Source: Tessaracoccus flavus | Lineage (GTDB): Bacteria > Actinomycetota > Actinomycetes > Propionibacteriales > Propionibacteriaceae | Assembly (NCBI RefSeq): GCF_001997295.1 | Contig: NZ_CP019605.1 | Coordinates: 2,294,001-2,358,000, forward strand | DNA length: 64,000 nucleotides | Direction: 5' to 3' | Shown here: in pieces, positions 1 to 8,865 of the stretch | How the letters are laid out: each line of letters starts with the position of its first letter | Position numbering within the stretch: position 1 is the first letter of the stretch | Notes under the pieces: model-generated | Told to the model about the DNA's origin: nothing | The model's database searches: none | Seen by the model: only the letters and a program-made list of their open reading frames with translations | Position numbers and translations under genes: made by a program

Positions 1-1236
1 GATGGCGAGCCCGAGGCCGCTGCCCCCGGCTTCCCGCTGACGCGCCTCATCGAGGCGGACGAACCGCTCGAAGACCCTCTCCCGATCCTCGGGCGCGATG
101 CCCGCGCCGTCGTCCTCGACCACGACCCGGGCTCCCGCCACCGTGATCCGCACGCGGGAACCGGCGTGCCGCACAGCGTTGTCCACGAGGTTGCGCACGA
201 CCCGCTCCACGGCCGGCCCGTCGACCGTCGCCTCGCCCTCCCCCGTCACGTCGACCGCTACGCCGGCCCTCCGCGTCGCGGCCACCTGCTCCGCCACGTC
301 ACGCAGGTTGGTCGGCCGACGACGACCGCCGGTGGCCCCGACCCGGGCCAACAGCAGGAGATCATCGACGAGCGCCTGCATCCGCAGCACCTCCGGTGCC
401 AGTTCGGCCGCCAACTCCCCCGTGGGGAACGCCTCCGGGTGCGAGCGGGCCACCTCCACGCTCGCCCTGAGCGACGACAGCGGCGACCGGAGCTCGTGCG
501 CCGCGTCCTCCACAAACCTGCGTTGCCGGGACGCCGCCCGATCCAGCCGGTCGAGCATCTCGTTGAGCGTGCGGGCGAGCGCGGCCAGCTCGTCGTCGGC
601 GTCAGGGACTGGCAGCGCGCCTGGCCCGCCCTCGCTCGCCACGCGCGCCGCGGCCACCCGGAGCTCCTCGACCGGCCGCAGTGCCCGGCCCAGCGCGAGC
701 CAGATCACGCCTGCCAGCGCGAGGGTCAGCGTGGGCACCACACCGACGAGCGAGACGCGCAGGGCTCGCAGCACGCCTTCGACATCGCGCAGGGGCAGCG
801 CGACCACGATCGTCACTGGCTCACCTCGCCAGGTCGTCGAGCCGGCCACGACGCGGGCGCGGTCGTCGTAGGCCGTGGGAAGGGTGATCCCGGGCCGTTC
901 AGCGGCGAGCGCCGCGTCGTCGGCACCGAGCACCGGCAAAGTGCGGCTGGCCGTCGCGGAGCTCGACACCACCAGGCCGCCGGCGTCCAGGACCTGCGCG
1001 ATCTCCCCCGGCTGGGTGACCGGAAGCGGGTCGGGGAGCCGGTCCTCGGACGCCAGCCGGGCGATGGTCTCCACCCGCGCGGTCGCTGCCCGATCCAGCT
1101 CGGCGACGCGGCTGGAGGAGACGACGGCGGTCAACGCGACGGCTCCCAGCGTCAGGCCCACGGCCAACAGGCCGGCTGTCAGCAGGGTGAGACGAAGCCG
1201 CAGCGACAGGCCGCCCCAGCGTCTAGGCCCGCTCAT
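1..1236 (-). CDS. Sensor histidine kinase (3' end outside window)
   Basis: Membrane sensor kinase of a two-component system; it should autophosphorylate and pass phosphate to the regulator encoded just upstream. The reading frame is open from an ATG at 1236 to the window edge (about 412 codons). A first membrane segment lies near residues 16-38, an extracytoplasmic stretch follows to about 160, and a second membrane segment lies near 163-185, followed by a HAMP-like linker. The H box FVEDAAHELRSPL puts the phospho-acceptor near His247. The N box NLVDNAVRH is near residue 350, then DDGAGIAP and, at the very edge, SGLGLAI. The ATG overlaps the regulator's stop codon, so the two are translationally coupled. 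Only the last residues are missing. The stimulus is unknown; divergence from an exported protein and ABC exporter suggests an envelope signal (inference). Confidence 0.93.
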   Translation of the reverse strand, partial: MSGPRRWGGLSLRLRLTLLTAGLLAVGLTLGAVALTAVVSSSRVAELDRAATARVETIARLASEDRLPDPLPVTQPGEIAQVLDAGGLVVSSSATASRTLPVLGADDAALAAERPGITLPTAYDDRARVVAGSTTWRGEPVTIVVALPLRDVEGVLRALRVSLVGVVPTLTLALAGVIWLALGRALRPVEELRVAAARVASEGGPGALPVPDADDELAALARTLNEMLDRLDRAASRQRRFVEDAAHELRSPLSSLRASVEVARSHPEAFPTGELAAELAPEVLRMQALVDDLLLLARVGATGGRRRPTNLRDVAEQVAATRRAGVAVDVTGEGEATVDGPAVERVVRNLVDNAVRHAGSRVRITVAGARVVVEDDGAGIAPEDRERVFERFVRLDEARQREAGGSGLGLAI

Positions 1237-1886
1237 CCGACGGCCCGGTACCCGGCGCCCCGGACGGTGGCGATGACGTCTCGACCCAGCTTGCGCCTCA
1301 GATACCCCACGTAGACCTCGACCACGTTGAGGTCCTCTCCGGTGCCCTCCCAGACGTGGTCGCGGAGTTCCACCTTCCCGACCACGCGGTCGGAGTGCCG
1401 CATGAGGTACTCCAGAAGCGCCACCTCGCGGGTGGTCAGCTCGACCGGGGCGCCGTCGAGCGTCACGGTGCGAGTCGACGGATCCAGCGTGACCGAACCC
1501 ACCTCGAGGACGGCGGGCCGGGCGCCCGACGGCCGCCGGACCAGTGCCCGCAGCCTCGCCACGAGGACGACGAAGGAGAAGGGTTTGGTGAGGTAGTCGT
1601 CGGCGCCGAGATCGAGCGCGTCGGCAACGTCGTATTCTCCGTCCTTCGCGCTCAGCATCAGCACCGGCGTCCAGACGCCGCGCTTGCGCAGTTCCGCGGT
1701 CACGGCGTAGCCGTTGAGCCGCGGCAACATGATGTCGAGCACGATGGCGTCGTAGTCGCCGTGCGTGGCCAGGGTGAGCCCGGAGTCGCCGTCATGCGCG
1801 ACGTCGACGGCGAAGCCCTCGGCGGCCAGCCCCCGCTGCAGGACGCGCGTCAGGCTGCGCTCATCGTCGACCACCAGCACACGCAC
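1233..1886 (-). CDS. OmpR-family response regulator
   Basis: DNA-binding response regulator of 217 residues, the partner of the downstream kinase. The receiver domain (about 1-115) has the acidic pocket D7/D8, the phospho-acceptor D51 in IVLDIMLPRLN, and the conserved lysine in LTKPF near 101. The C-terminal winged helix (about 125-217) has the OmpR/PhoB pattern TTREVALLEYLMRHSDRVV and ends GYRAVG. Translation starts at GTG 1886; no in-frame ATG lies close upstream. Its last codons overlap the kinase start. It is divergent from the gene at 1980 across 93 bp, so it may regulate that operon as well as itself (inference). Confidence 0.95.
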   Translation of the reverse strand: MRVLVVDDERSLTRVLQRGLAAEGFAVDVAHDGDSGLTLATHGDYDAIVLDIMLPRLNGYAVTAELRKRGVWTPVLMLSAKDGEYDVADALDLGADDYLTKPFSFVVLVARLRALVRRPSGARPAVLEVGSVTLDPSTRTVTLDGAPVELTTREVALLEYLMRHSDRVVGKVELRDHVWEGTGEDLNVVEVYVGYLRRKLGRDVIATVRGAGYRAVG

Positions 1887-1979
1887 AGCTTCATCATGTC
1901 ATCCACTCACCGAGAGCGCCCGGGGGCCACGGGCCTGGCTATCAGCGCCCTCTCAGCGAGCGCCGCCTATCGTGGCAGC

Positions 1980-3200
1980 ATGACCGAATCCAAGGCTGAC
2001 CGCCGTTCCCCGCTCCGCTCCCCCTGGGCGGTGCCCATCGTCGTAGCGGGCGCCGTCGTCGCCTCGCTCGCGGCCCAGCCCCTGCTGGCCGTGGGCGAAT
2101 CCAACGATCTGCCCGACATCTCCGCCGAGGAGCTCGTCGCACGAGTGCTCGAGGCAGAGCCGCAGCCGATGTCCGGCACCGTTGTGCACACCGCCCGCCT
2201 CGGCCTGCCCGACCTCCTCTTCACGGAGGCGACCGGTGCCGACCCGATGTCGCTGCTCGGCGGCAGCTCCACCCTCAAGGTGTGGACCGACGGTGAGCAG
2301 CGCTCCCGCGTCGCCCTGCTGGGCGCCGTGTCCGAGTACTCGGTCGTCGCCGACGGGGCGGACGTGTGGACCTACTCCAGCTCCGACGACGAGGCCGTGC
2401 ACTACAGCGTCAGCGACGCTGACCGGGCGCGCCTCGAGGCGATGAGCGAGAAGGCGCGGGCCGAAGCCCTTGCGCGCAAGGCGGAGCTACCCACCCCGCA
2501 GGAAGCCGCGGCGGAAGCTCTCGCGAAGGCCGAGGAGTCCAGCTCCATCAGCATCGACACGCAGACCACCATCGCGGGCCGGGACGTGTACCAGGTCGTC
2601 GTGGCCCCGGACACCGACGCGACGCTTGTGGAGCGCGTCGTCGTTGCCGTCGATGGCGAGACGATGATCCCTCTGCGCGTGCAGACCTGGAGCACCCAGG
2701 ACCAGACCGCGCCCGCCGTCGAGATCTCCTTCACCGACGTCTCCTTCCAGATGCCGAACGAGTCGGTCTTCGAGTTCTCCCCGCCCGCCGGGGCCACGGA
2801 ACGCGACGTCGTCGTTCCGCTGCCCGACGAGGACGGCGAAATGCCTGCCCACGAGGGCACGGAGCACCAGAAGCCGACCGTCACCGGTGAGGGGTGGGCA
2901 ACCGTCGTCGAGTTCCAGGGCATGGACATGGCCGAGCTGGTGTCGTCCGATCCCGGCACCATGTCCGGGATGCCCGACCGCCTCGTCGGATCGGACGAGG
3001 CCCAGGACCTGATGGACGAGTTCACCCCGGACCACTCCGGCGGCATGGGTCTGGACAACGCGGCGCTGTTCGAGCAGCTCACCACGGAGGTTCCTGAGGG
3101 ACGCCTGCTCAGCTCGACGCTGCTCAGCATCCTGATGACCGACGACGGCCGCGTCCTGGTGGGTGCTGTGCCCGCCGACACGCTGCGCGCGATGGCGTGA
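1980..3200 (+). CDS. LolA/DUF2092-like exported protein
   Basis: Predicted exported, membrane-anchored protein of 406 residues. A hydrophobic segment near residues 16-37 follows a basic N-terminus, consistent with an uncleaved signal anchor or signal peptide. The rest resembles the LolA/RseB/DUF2092 fold: MSGTVVHTARLGLPDL, a DVWTYSS strand, and GRDVYQVVV followed by VERVVVAVDGETMIPLRVQ. The start ATG at 1980 is chosen because everything upstream in the same frame belongs to the divergent regulator region. Its stop overlaps the GTG of an ABC ATPase (GTGA), and a permease follows, so the three form one operon. Relatives often accompany ABC transporters in actinobacteria. The ligand is not known. 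Family assignment is by pattern recall. Confidence 0.8.
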   Translation: MTESKADRRSPLRSPWAVPIVVAGAVVASLAAQPLLAVGESNDLPDISAEELVARVLEAEPQPMSGTVVHTARLGLPDLLFTEATGADPMSLLGGSSTLKVWTDGEQRSRVALLGAVSEYSVVADGADVWTYSSSDDEAVHYSVSDADRARLEAMSEKARAEALARKAELPTPQEAAAEALAKAEESSSISIDTQTTIAGRDVYQVVVAPDTDATLVERVVVAVDGETMIPLRVQTWSTQDQTAPAVEISFTDVSFQMPNESVFEFSPPAGATERDVVVPLPDEDGEMPAHEGTEHQKPTVTGEGWATVVEFQGMDMAELVSSDPGTMSGMPDRLVGSDEAQDLMDEFTPDHSGGMGLDNAALFEQLTTEVPEGRLLSSTLLSILMTDDGRVLVGAVPADTLRAMA

Positions 3201-4138
3201 GCGCCCCCGCCATCGAGACCTCGGGGCTGACCAAGCGTTTCCGCTCCGGGCAGGTGGCGGTCGACGGCGTCGACCTGGCGGTCCCACACGGTGCCGTCTA
3301 CGGCTTCCTCGGCCCCAACGGGTCGGGGAAGACCACCACCATCCGCATGCTGCTGGGGCTCGTCTCGCCCACCGCCGGCAGCGCACGCCTGCTCGGCCAG
3401 CCCATGCCGGGCGACGCCCTTGAGGTGCTCCCCCGGGTGGGGGCGCTGGTCGAGGGGCCCGCCTTCCATCCCTACCTGAGCGGCCGCGCCAACCTGGCTC
3501 GGCTCGATGCCTGCGACTCGACGGCTTCCCGGAGCTCCTCGCCCCGACGGATCGGTGAGGCCCTCGAACGGGTCGGGCTGACCGCCGCCGCGCGCAAGCC
3601 CTACCGCCAGTACTCGCTCGGCATGAAGCAGCGGCTGGGCCTCGCTGCGGCGCTGCTGAGGCCGCGCGATCTGCTGGTGCTGGACGAGCCGACCAACGGG
3701 CTGGACCCCCAGGGGACCCGCGAGGTGCGCCATCTCATCCGCGAACTGGCGGCCGAGGGTGCCACGGTGTTGGTCTCCTCTCACCTCCTGGCGGAGATCG
3801 AGCAGGTCTGCACCCACATCGGGATCATGAGCCAGGGCCGGTTGTTGGCCCAGTCGGAGCGCGCCGCTCTGGTCGCCGACGACGCCGCCACGCTGGTGGT
3901 TACCACCGGCCTCGACCACGTGACCACGGCCGCGGAGGTGCTCCGCGGGCTAGGGCTCGAACCCATCACCGCGGAGGGCACCCACCTGAGCGCCTCCCTC
4001 GGTGCCACTGCGCCGTCGCAGGTTGCCGCAGCTCTCGTGCACGCCGGTGTCGCTGTGGACGGGCTGGAGGTCCGACGGCGCAGCCTGGAGCAGTTGTTCG
4101 TGGAACTGACCGGGGAGGGCTTCGATGTCGCGCGCTAG
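3197..4138 (+). CDS. ABC transporter ATP-binding protein
   Basis: Cytoplasmic ATPase of an ABC exporter, 313 residues. Walker A is GPNGSGKTT (about residues 39-47), the signature is YSLGMKQRLGLA (about 138-149), and Walker B is LLVLDEPTNGLDP, followed by the switch histidine in VLVSSHLL. About 100 further C-terminal residues match the regulatory tail of DrrA/BcrA-type ATPases (CcmA family). It starts with GTG overlapping the stop of the preceding gene, and its end overlaps the permease start by 14 bp. This class usually exports drugs, lantibiotics or lipids. The substrate cannot be read from the sequence. Confidence 0.95.
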   Translation: MSAPAIETSGLTKRFRSGQVAVDGVDLAVPHGAVYGFLGPNGSGKTTTIRMLLGLVSPTAGSARLLGQPMPGDALEVLPRVGALVEGPAFHPYLSGRANLARLDACDSTASRSSSPRRIGEALERVGLTAAARKPYRQYSLGMKQRLGLAAALLRPRDLLVLDEPTNGLDPQGTREVRHLIRELAAEGATVLVSSHLLAEIEQVCTHIGIMSQGRLLAQSERAALVADDAATLVVTTGLDHVTTAAEVLRGLGLEPITAEGTHLSASLGATAPSQVAAALVHAGVAVDGLEVRRRSLEQLFVELTGEGFDVAR

Positions 4139-4958
4139 GGGCTCGTTCTGGCGCTTGGTGCGCAGCGATCTCAGACTCCTGTTCGGCCGACGGCGCACCC
4201 TCGCCCTGTTGGCGGGTCTGGCTTTGGTGCCGCTCCTGCTGGCCGTCGTCTTGTTCGTTGCCAGTAACTCGGGCATGAGCGGGCAGGGCCCGGGCTTCAT
4301 CGACCGGGTGACCGGCAACGGGCTTTTCCTCGTCATCGCCGCGCTGTTCATGTGTCTGCCGTTCCTGCTGCCGCTCACCATCGGCATCACGGCGGGCGAC
4401 GCCATCTCCGGCGAGGCGCAGGCCGGGACGCTCCGCTACGTGCTGACGGTCCCCGTGGCGCGGACGCGGCTCCTGGTCGCCAAGGCGCTCGTGTCGCTAT
4501 CGTTCGCGCTGGCCGCAGTCCTGGTGATCACCGTCGTCGCCCTCGCCGCTGGCGGAGCCTTCTTTGGGTTCTCGGAGATGACGTTGCTGTCCGGCACCAC
4601 GGTGTCCCTCGGCGCGGGCGTGGCCCGGATGCTGGGCGTCGCGGCGTACGTGGCCCTCTCGCTGACGGGTCTGGTCGCCGTCGGGCTGTTCTTCTCAACC
4701 CTGACGGAGGTGCCGGTCGGGGCGATGGCCGCGACGACCGTCGTCGCCGTGGTCTCGTCGGTGCTGGACACGCTGCCTCAACTCTCAACGATCCATCCGT
4801 ACCTGCTCACGCATCACTGGTTCGACTTCGCCGAGTTCCTCCGTCTCGAGATCGACTGGGGCGTCCTCGGGTCAGGCCTGCTGGTCCAGCTGGGCTGGGT
4901 GGCGATCTTCGCCTCCCTCGCCTGGGGCCGTTTCAAGACGGCCGACGTCACCGCCTGA
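4125..4958 (+). CDS. ABC transporter permease (ABC-2 type)
   Basis: Integral membrane partner of the preceding ATPase, 277 residues. Six hydrophobic segments are visible, beginning with LALLAGLALVPLLLAVVLF near residues 27-45. The cytoplasmic stretch AGDAISGEAQAGTLRYVLTV is the classic ABC-2 permease motif placed after the second membrane segment. Length and topology match NatB/BcrB-type permeases. It is the last gene of the three-gene operon and faces a convergent gene across a repeat-rich gap containing a strong hairpin. Confidence 0.92.
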   Translation: MSRARGSFWRLVRSDLRLLFGRRRTLALLAGLALVPLLLAVVLFVASNSGMSGQGPGFIDRVTGNGLFLVIAALFMCLPFLLPLTIGITAGDAISGEAQAGTLRYVLTVPVARTRLLVAKALVSLSFALAAVLVITVVALAAGGAFFGFSEMTLLSGTTVSLGAGVARMLGVAAYVALSLTGLVAVGLFFSTLTEVPVGAMAATTVVAVVSSVLDTLPQLSTIHPYLLTHHWFDFAEFLRLEIDWGVLGSGLLVQLGWVAIFASLAWGRFKTADVTA

Positions 4959-4988
4959 CCGTACGTTCGCTTGATGCGCTCGCGCACT

Positions 4989-5217
4989 GACCGCAACGCC
5001 AACGAAGAGACCGCAACGCCAACGAAGAGACCGCAACGCCAACCGTTCCATTGGAACGCCAACGCACAGACCGGAACGCCAACGGTTTCACTGGAACGCC
5101 AACGCTGATCGGAACTCGCCGACGATCACCATCGACGCCCCTGATATCTCGGGGGCGTCGATGGGTTCCGGGGGCGAGTGGGCGTGACCGTTGGCGTTCC
5201 AGTGAGACCGTTGGCGT
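4989..5217. repeat. AACGCCAACG repeat cluster with nested palindrome
   Basis: The 391-bp gap between two convergent genes (4959-5349) is filled by this structure. A 20-bp unit beginning GACCGCAACGCC repeats in tandem from 4989, 5009 and 5029. The core AACGCCAACG or a close variant recurs at about 5055, 5075 and 5095. A 29-bp block at 5076-5104 recurs inverted at 5189-5217 with one mismatch. These arms flank a separate 13-bp hairpin. No protein-coding signal is seen here. Confidence 0.85.
5129..5164. terminator. Bidirectional hairpin between convergent genes
   Basis: A perfect 13-bp stem (CCATCGACGCCCC with its complement) and a nine-base loop sit midway between the permease end (4958) and the convergent gene end (5350). 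There is no T-tract, as is common for actinobacterial terminators. It lies inside the larger inverted repeat 5076-5217. Confidence 0.6.
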
Positions 5218-5349
5218 CGGGGGTGGGGCGTGCCCGGCCCCAGAAACACGGATGCGAGCCTGGCCTTCGCCCGATTTGAAGGCCGACTTCCAGCTCGGGG
5301 AGTCGTGGTGAGGCCCCTTGTCAGCGGTGCCGCGCGGCACCCGATCGAC

Positions 5350-7182
5350 TCACTGGCGAAGACCGGAGAGCAGGTCGGTCCAGCCCGCCTTCAGCCCGCC
5401 GCCGGGTGTCCACGACCCGTCCTCGAGCCGGAGGGCACCGTCGCCGTCCACGGGATAGGAAACCGGATCGCCGAACTGGTTGTACGCCACCACGTAGGGG
5501 TGGTCGAGCGGTGAGTAGCCCGGCCGCGGCCACGACGGATCCGGCGTCGGTTGCGCCTGCGTCAGGGCGATGAGGAGCTCGCCGGGCAGCTCGCGGTGGA
5601 TCCACTCGTCACCACCGTCGGCTGGGAGTCCGCAGACGAACCCCCGGTACAGCGACGCCCGGTCGACGGGAAGCACCGAACGCACCCCGACCGTCGCGGC
5701 CTCCTCGCTGCACACGCTGACGTCATCAGTCATCGGCACCGGCAAAACGTCCCGCTGCGACTGCCAGAGCGGAAGGATGTCGTCCAGCAACTCAGCGCCA
5801 CCCGTGCGTCCCTCGGGGCCTCCGACGAACTGGCAGTTGACGGTCTCGGCGGAGATCACCCGCTGCTCGCCGCCCGCGTACTCGAACACGAGATGGAACG
5901 TCAGACCGCCGATTTCGGTGCAGGCGTCCGCCTCAGCGGCTGGCAGGGCGTTGACGAGATCCACCACCCGGTCCGGGTCGACGGTGAGCGGCTCCATCGG
6001 GCCGACGTCGGGGTAACTCGGCAGCGTGTCGCCACACAGCCAGACGCGACCCACCCCTCCTGCCAGGACATCCGACGCTGGGAGCGCCTCGGGGGCGATC
6101 ACGCCCGAGCGGAGGTCTTCGCACACGCCGGGAATGAGGCCTCCTGCGGGTTCGACTGGCGGAAGTGACGGTCGGGTGGGTGTCACCGGGGCGGGGCGCG
6201 GCGCACCCTGAATCTCGACGAACCTCGCCTCCAGTTCGGGATCGAGACGCACCATCCGCCTGCCGGTGCCCTCGTCCCACCAGTAGGTGCCGCTCTCGAT
6301 CCGCATCAACGAGATCGGGTCCCCGGATGGGGTCAGCAGCACAGCGTCCGGAAGGGTCGTCTCGAGGAAGGCCTCCTGCCCAAGCGGTTCGGAACTCCCC
6401 AACGCCGCGAGGATTTCGGGAGTGAGGGCGCCGTCGGTGGCGAGTCCGTCAGCCCGGCAGACGACCACGCGGGTCAACTCGTCCACCGGCAGAGGCCTCA
6501 GGACTGAAGCGTAGGAAGCGTCACAGACGTCAGCCCCCTCAAAGGCGTAGTCCGTCTCGGCTCGTTCGGCCGCCCACAGTTCACGCAGCTGCGAGAGGTA
6601 TCCCGCGCCATCGGCACGGAAGACGTCAAACATGGCTGTGGCGTCGCGGAGATCGCCGCACCCGGCGATCCGGACTGCCCGGCGCACGCCGTCGGGGTAT
6701 TCGACGACCACCCTGTAATCGAGCGGGTTCGGCATGCAGTCCAACACGCCTTCTGATTTCTCCAGTGCGTTGAAAGCCTCGACAGCCTCGTCGGCGCGTG
6801 CCACCAGCGGGTCGGGCGCACCGACGAGCTCCAGGGCCGATCCTGTGTCCGAGCGACCGCACAGCCACACGCGGGTGGCACCGTCGGGCAGGTCGTCGTC
6901 GACGAGCGGTTCGGCATCCAGAAGAGGATCGGTGCAGATGTCCGGCACGAGGACCGTCGACACATCGGCGGGGGCCTCCGGGGTAGCCACCACGACGGAA
7001 GGAGGCTCATTCAGTTGAAGCGCCACGGGAGTGGCGATGCCCACGACGGCGAACACCGCCGCGGCGGCCACGCCGGCTCGTCTGCGCTGGGCGCGCATAC
7101 GTGCGGAGTGTGCCCAGCCGGTCGTGTCGGGACGGGTGGGCACCGAGGCGTGGAGCGCGTCGGCGAGAGGTCGCTCGTTCAT
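5350..7182 (-). CDS. Membrane-anchored protein with duplicated extracytoplasmic module, partner of SigE-type sigma factor
   Basis: A 610-residue protein with a short cytoplasmic N-terminus, one membrane segment near residues 37-57 (AGVAAAAVFAVVGIATPVAL), and a large outside part. The outside part holds two related modules. Module one begins VLVPDICTDP and continues GATRVWLCG; module two begins GLIPGVCEDL and continues GVGRVWLCG. Both then have a long helix, a strand with a C-x-n-hydrophobic pattern, a LW(A/Q)xxR helix and a VC/VCR ending. Its ATG overlaps the stop of the sigma-factor gene (ATGA), so the two are co-translated. That arrangement suggests an anti-sigma factor or sensor, but I see no zinc anti-sigma motif (HxxxCxxC) in the N-terminus. 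Function is not recognised beyond this. Confidence 0.75.
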   Translation of the reverse strand: MNERPLADALHASVPTRPDTTGWAHSARMRAQRRRAGVAAAAVFAVVGIATPVALQLNEPPSVVVATPEAPADVSTVLVPDICTDPLLDAEPLVDDDLPDGATRVWLCGRSDTGSALELVGAPDPLVARADEAVEAFNALEKSEGVLDCMPNPLDYRVVVEYPDGVRRAVRIAGCGDLRDATAMFDVFRADGAGYLSQLRELWAAERAETDYAFEGADVCDASYASVLRPLPVDELTRVVVCRADGLATDGALTPEILAALGSSEPLGQEAFLETTLPDAVLLTPSGDPISLMRIESGTYWWDEGTGRRMVRLDPELEARFVEIQGAPRPAPVTPTRPSLPPVEPAGGLIPGVCEDLRSGVIAPEALPASDVLAGGVGRVWLCGDTLPSYPDVGPMEPLTVDPDRVVDLVNALPAAEADACTEIGGLTFHLVFEYAGGEQRVISAETVNCQFVGGPEGRTGGAELLDDILPLWQSQRDVLPVPMTDDVSVCSEEAATVGVRSVLPVDRASLYRGFVCGLPADGGDEWIHRELPGELLIALTQAQPTPDPSWPRPGYSPLDHPYVVAYNQFGDPVSYPVDGDGALRLEDGSWTPGGGLKAGWTDLLSGLRQ

Positions 7183-7688
7183 GGCTGGTCCTCCTGGTTG
7201 AGCTGTGGCGAGGTGCGCAGCGCGGCGAGCCCGCGACTGACGTGGGAGGTCACGGTGCCCTCCGGGATGCCGAGCAACTGCGCCACGTCGCGGGTGCTGC
7301 GGTCCTCGAAGTACCGGAGGACAAGGACGGTGCGCTGCATCCGCGGCAGCGAGGCGAGCGCGCGGCGCAGATCGGTGCCGGGCTCGATGTCGGTGACCGG
7401 TGCGGGCAGGTCGGGCGGGCTGTCAGACGGCGTCTCGGAGCGCCAGGCGAGCCTGCGCCACCAGGACACGAACGTGCGGTACATCGTCGTGCGCACGTAC
7501 GCCTCGAAGTGCCGGTCGTTGTCGAAGGAGTCGTAGCGGCCGTAGGTCTTGGACAGTGCGGTCTGCACCAGGTCCTCGGCGTGGTGGACGTCGTTGGTCA
7601 GGAGCCACGCTGCGGCGAACAGCTCTCCGGCGCGGGCCGCGACGAAGCCGTCGAACCCGCCGGTCTCAACGCTGACCGGGTGCTCCAT
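7179..7688 (-). CDS. SigE-family RNA polymerase sigma factor
   Basis: ECF-type sigma-70 factor of 169 residues that would direct RNA polymerase to a small regulon. Region 2 is seen as FAAAWLLTNDVHHAEDLVQTAL, and region 4 contains LPRMQRTVLVLRYFEDRSTRDVAQLLGIPEGTV with its helix-turn-helix. The start at ATG 7688 is chosen because GGAGG sits five bases upstream; an in-frame ATG at 7700 lies inside that ribosome site. It overlaps the downstream membrane protein gene, its likely regulator. Proteins of this class (Streptomyces SigE-like, about 170 residues) respond to envelope stress. The regulon here is unknown. Confidence 0.92.
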   Translation of the reverse strand: MEHPVSVETGGFDGFVAARAGELFAAAWLLTNDVHHAEDLVQTALSKTYGRYDSFDNDRHFEAYVRTTMYRTFVSWWRRLAWRSETPSDSPPDLPAPVTDIEPGTDLRRALASLPRMQRTVLVLRYFEDRSTRDVAQLLGIPEGTVTSHVSRGLAALRTSPQLNQEDQP

Positions 7689-8132
7689 CACTGCCTCCAT
7701 GCTCTATAGACGCGTTGAGCGGGGCGATTGGCTGCATGATTCCTCAGAAAGTTGCTCGGTCCTGGGTGCTGGGCGCATCCTCCCAAAGATTCGCCCTGAG
7801 AAAGTGTGCCTCGAGGCCCCTGTGAGTCCCGGCACCTCATTTCTTCAGGACGAACGAGGCGAAGATGCAGACCTCCCGTGCTCCCTGAGCTTGTCGAAGG
7901 GTAACGGCCCCTATCGTGCCGCCGCCCCCGCGGTCGGGGCGGCTGTAGGTAGCAGGGTCGTCACCCTTCGACGGACGCTCCTCGCGCAAAGCGCTCGTCA
8001 CTGCTCAGGGAGCGATCACGGTCCCTCAGCTTGTCCCGAGCCTAGGCCGCGGCGGGCGCGAGCGGGGCTAGTCTGATCGCGGGAGACTCCGCGTCGCTAG
8101 GCCCGGAGAGTCCTCTGATCCTTCGGAGCGTC
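7689..8132. repeat. Non-coding gap with one dispersed palindromic repeat
   Basis: This 444-bp gap between divergent genes contains no credible gene. At 7882-7910 it carries the dispersed element CCCTGAGCTTGTCGAAGGG followed by TAACGGCCC. A partner in the opposite sense (CACCCTTCGAC) lies about 70 bp further on. Promoters of the sigma factor and of the membrane protein must lie here, but no confident -35/-10 pair is visible. Confidence 0.55.
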
Positions 8133-8828
8133 ATGTCCACGAACGAGTCACCCTCGCCCCTGACCGATCCCGCCCTGTCCGGACTGCTCAGGGTCGGGGC
8201 GTGGGCCGCGTTCGGGTCGGTCGCCCTCATCGTCGTCCAGGTGGTCGTGTTCGCGCTGTGGCCACCGGTGCACTCGGTCGCCGAGGTCTTCGCCCTCATG
8301 ACGGGCAACCCCGTTCTTGGCCTGGTCTCGCTCGACCTTCTCTACGTCGCCAACAACCTGCTGGTATGGCTGTTCTACCTCGGGCTCGGCGCCGCTCTAT
8401 GGCCCGTTTCACGCTCGGCAGTGATCGTCGCCGTCGGGTTGGGCACTCTGCAGATGGCCGCCTACCTGGCCTCCAACCCGGCGGTCGAGATGCTCGCCGT
8501 CGCGCGCGCCCATGCCGACGCCGACCCCTCCATGCGAGCAGTGCTGGAGTCGGCGGGTGAGGCGCTGCTCGCAGCCTGGAAGGGGACGGCCTTCCTCACC
8601 TACTACTTCATGGGCGCGTTCGTGCTCCTCATCCTCGTCTGGGCCCTGCGCCGCTCTGCGCTGTTCGCCCCCTCGACGGCGTGGTGGGCTCTGGCGGCGG
8701 GTCTCCTGATGCTCGTGCCGTCCACGTTCGGGACCGTCGGAATGCTGTTCGCCCTCGCGTCCCTCATCCCGTGGAGCGTGCTGTGTCTCCTCGCGGGGCG
8801 GCGTCTCCTGAGGTTGTCAGTCGGATAG
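8133..8828 (+). CDS. DUF4386-like integral membrane protein
   Basis: A 231-residue protein with about six membrane segments (for example VALIVVQVVVFALWP near 30-45 and AAGLLMLVPSTFGTVGMLFAL near 188-208). The spacing and the phrases LLYVANNLLVWLFYLGLG and FLTYYFMGAFVLLILVWAL resemble DUF4386-type proteins of unknown function. The start is the ATG at 8133. It stands alone before a second small membrane protein. No catalytic motif is evident and I cannot assign a role. Confidence 0.75.
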   Translation: MSTNESPSPLTDPALSGLLRVGAWAAFGSVALIVVQVVVFALWPPVHSVAEVFALMTGNPVLGLVSLDLLYVANNLLVWLFYLGLGAALWPVSRSAVIVAVGLGTLQMAAYLASNPAVEMLAVARAHADADPSMRAVLESAGEALLAAWKGTAFLTYYFMGAFVLLILVWALRRSALFAPSTAWWALAAGLLMLVPSTFGTVGMLFALASLIPWSVLCLLAGRRLLRLSVG

Positions 8829-8865
8829 CGCCCCGGCAGGCGTCGCCGTGGAGCACACTGGCCCC

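Noticed and set aside
4989..5110. Possible CRISPR array or DnaA-box cluster from the AACGCCAACG units.
   Set aside because: The period of 20 bp leaves no unique spacers, and the core does not match a DnaA box (TTATCCACA type).
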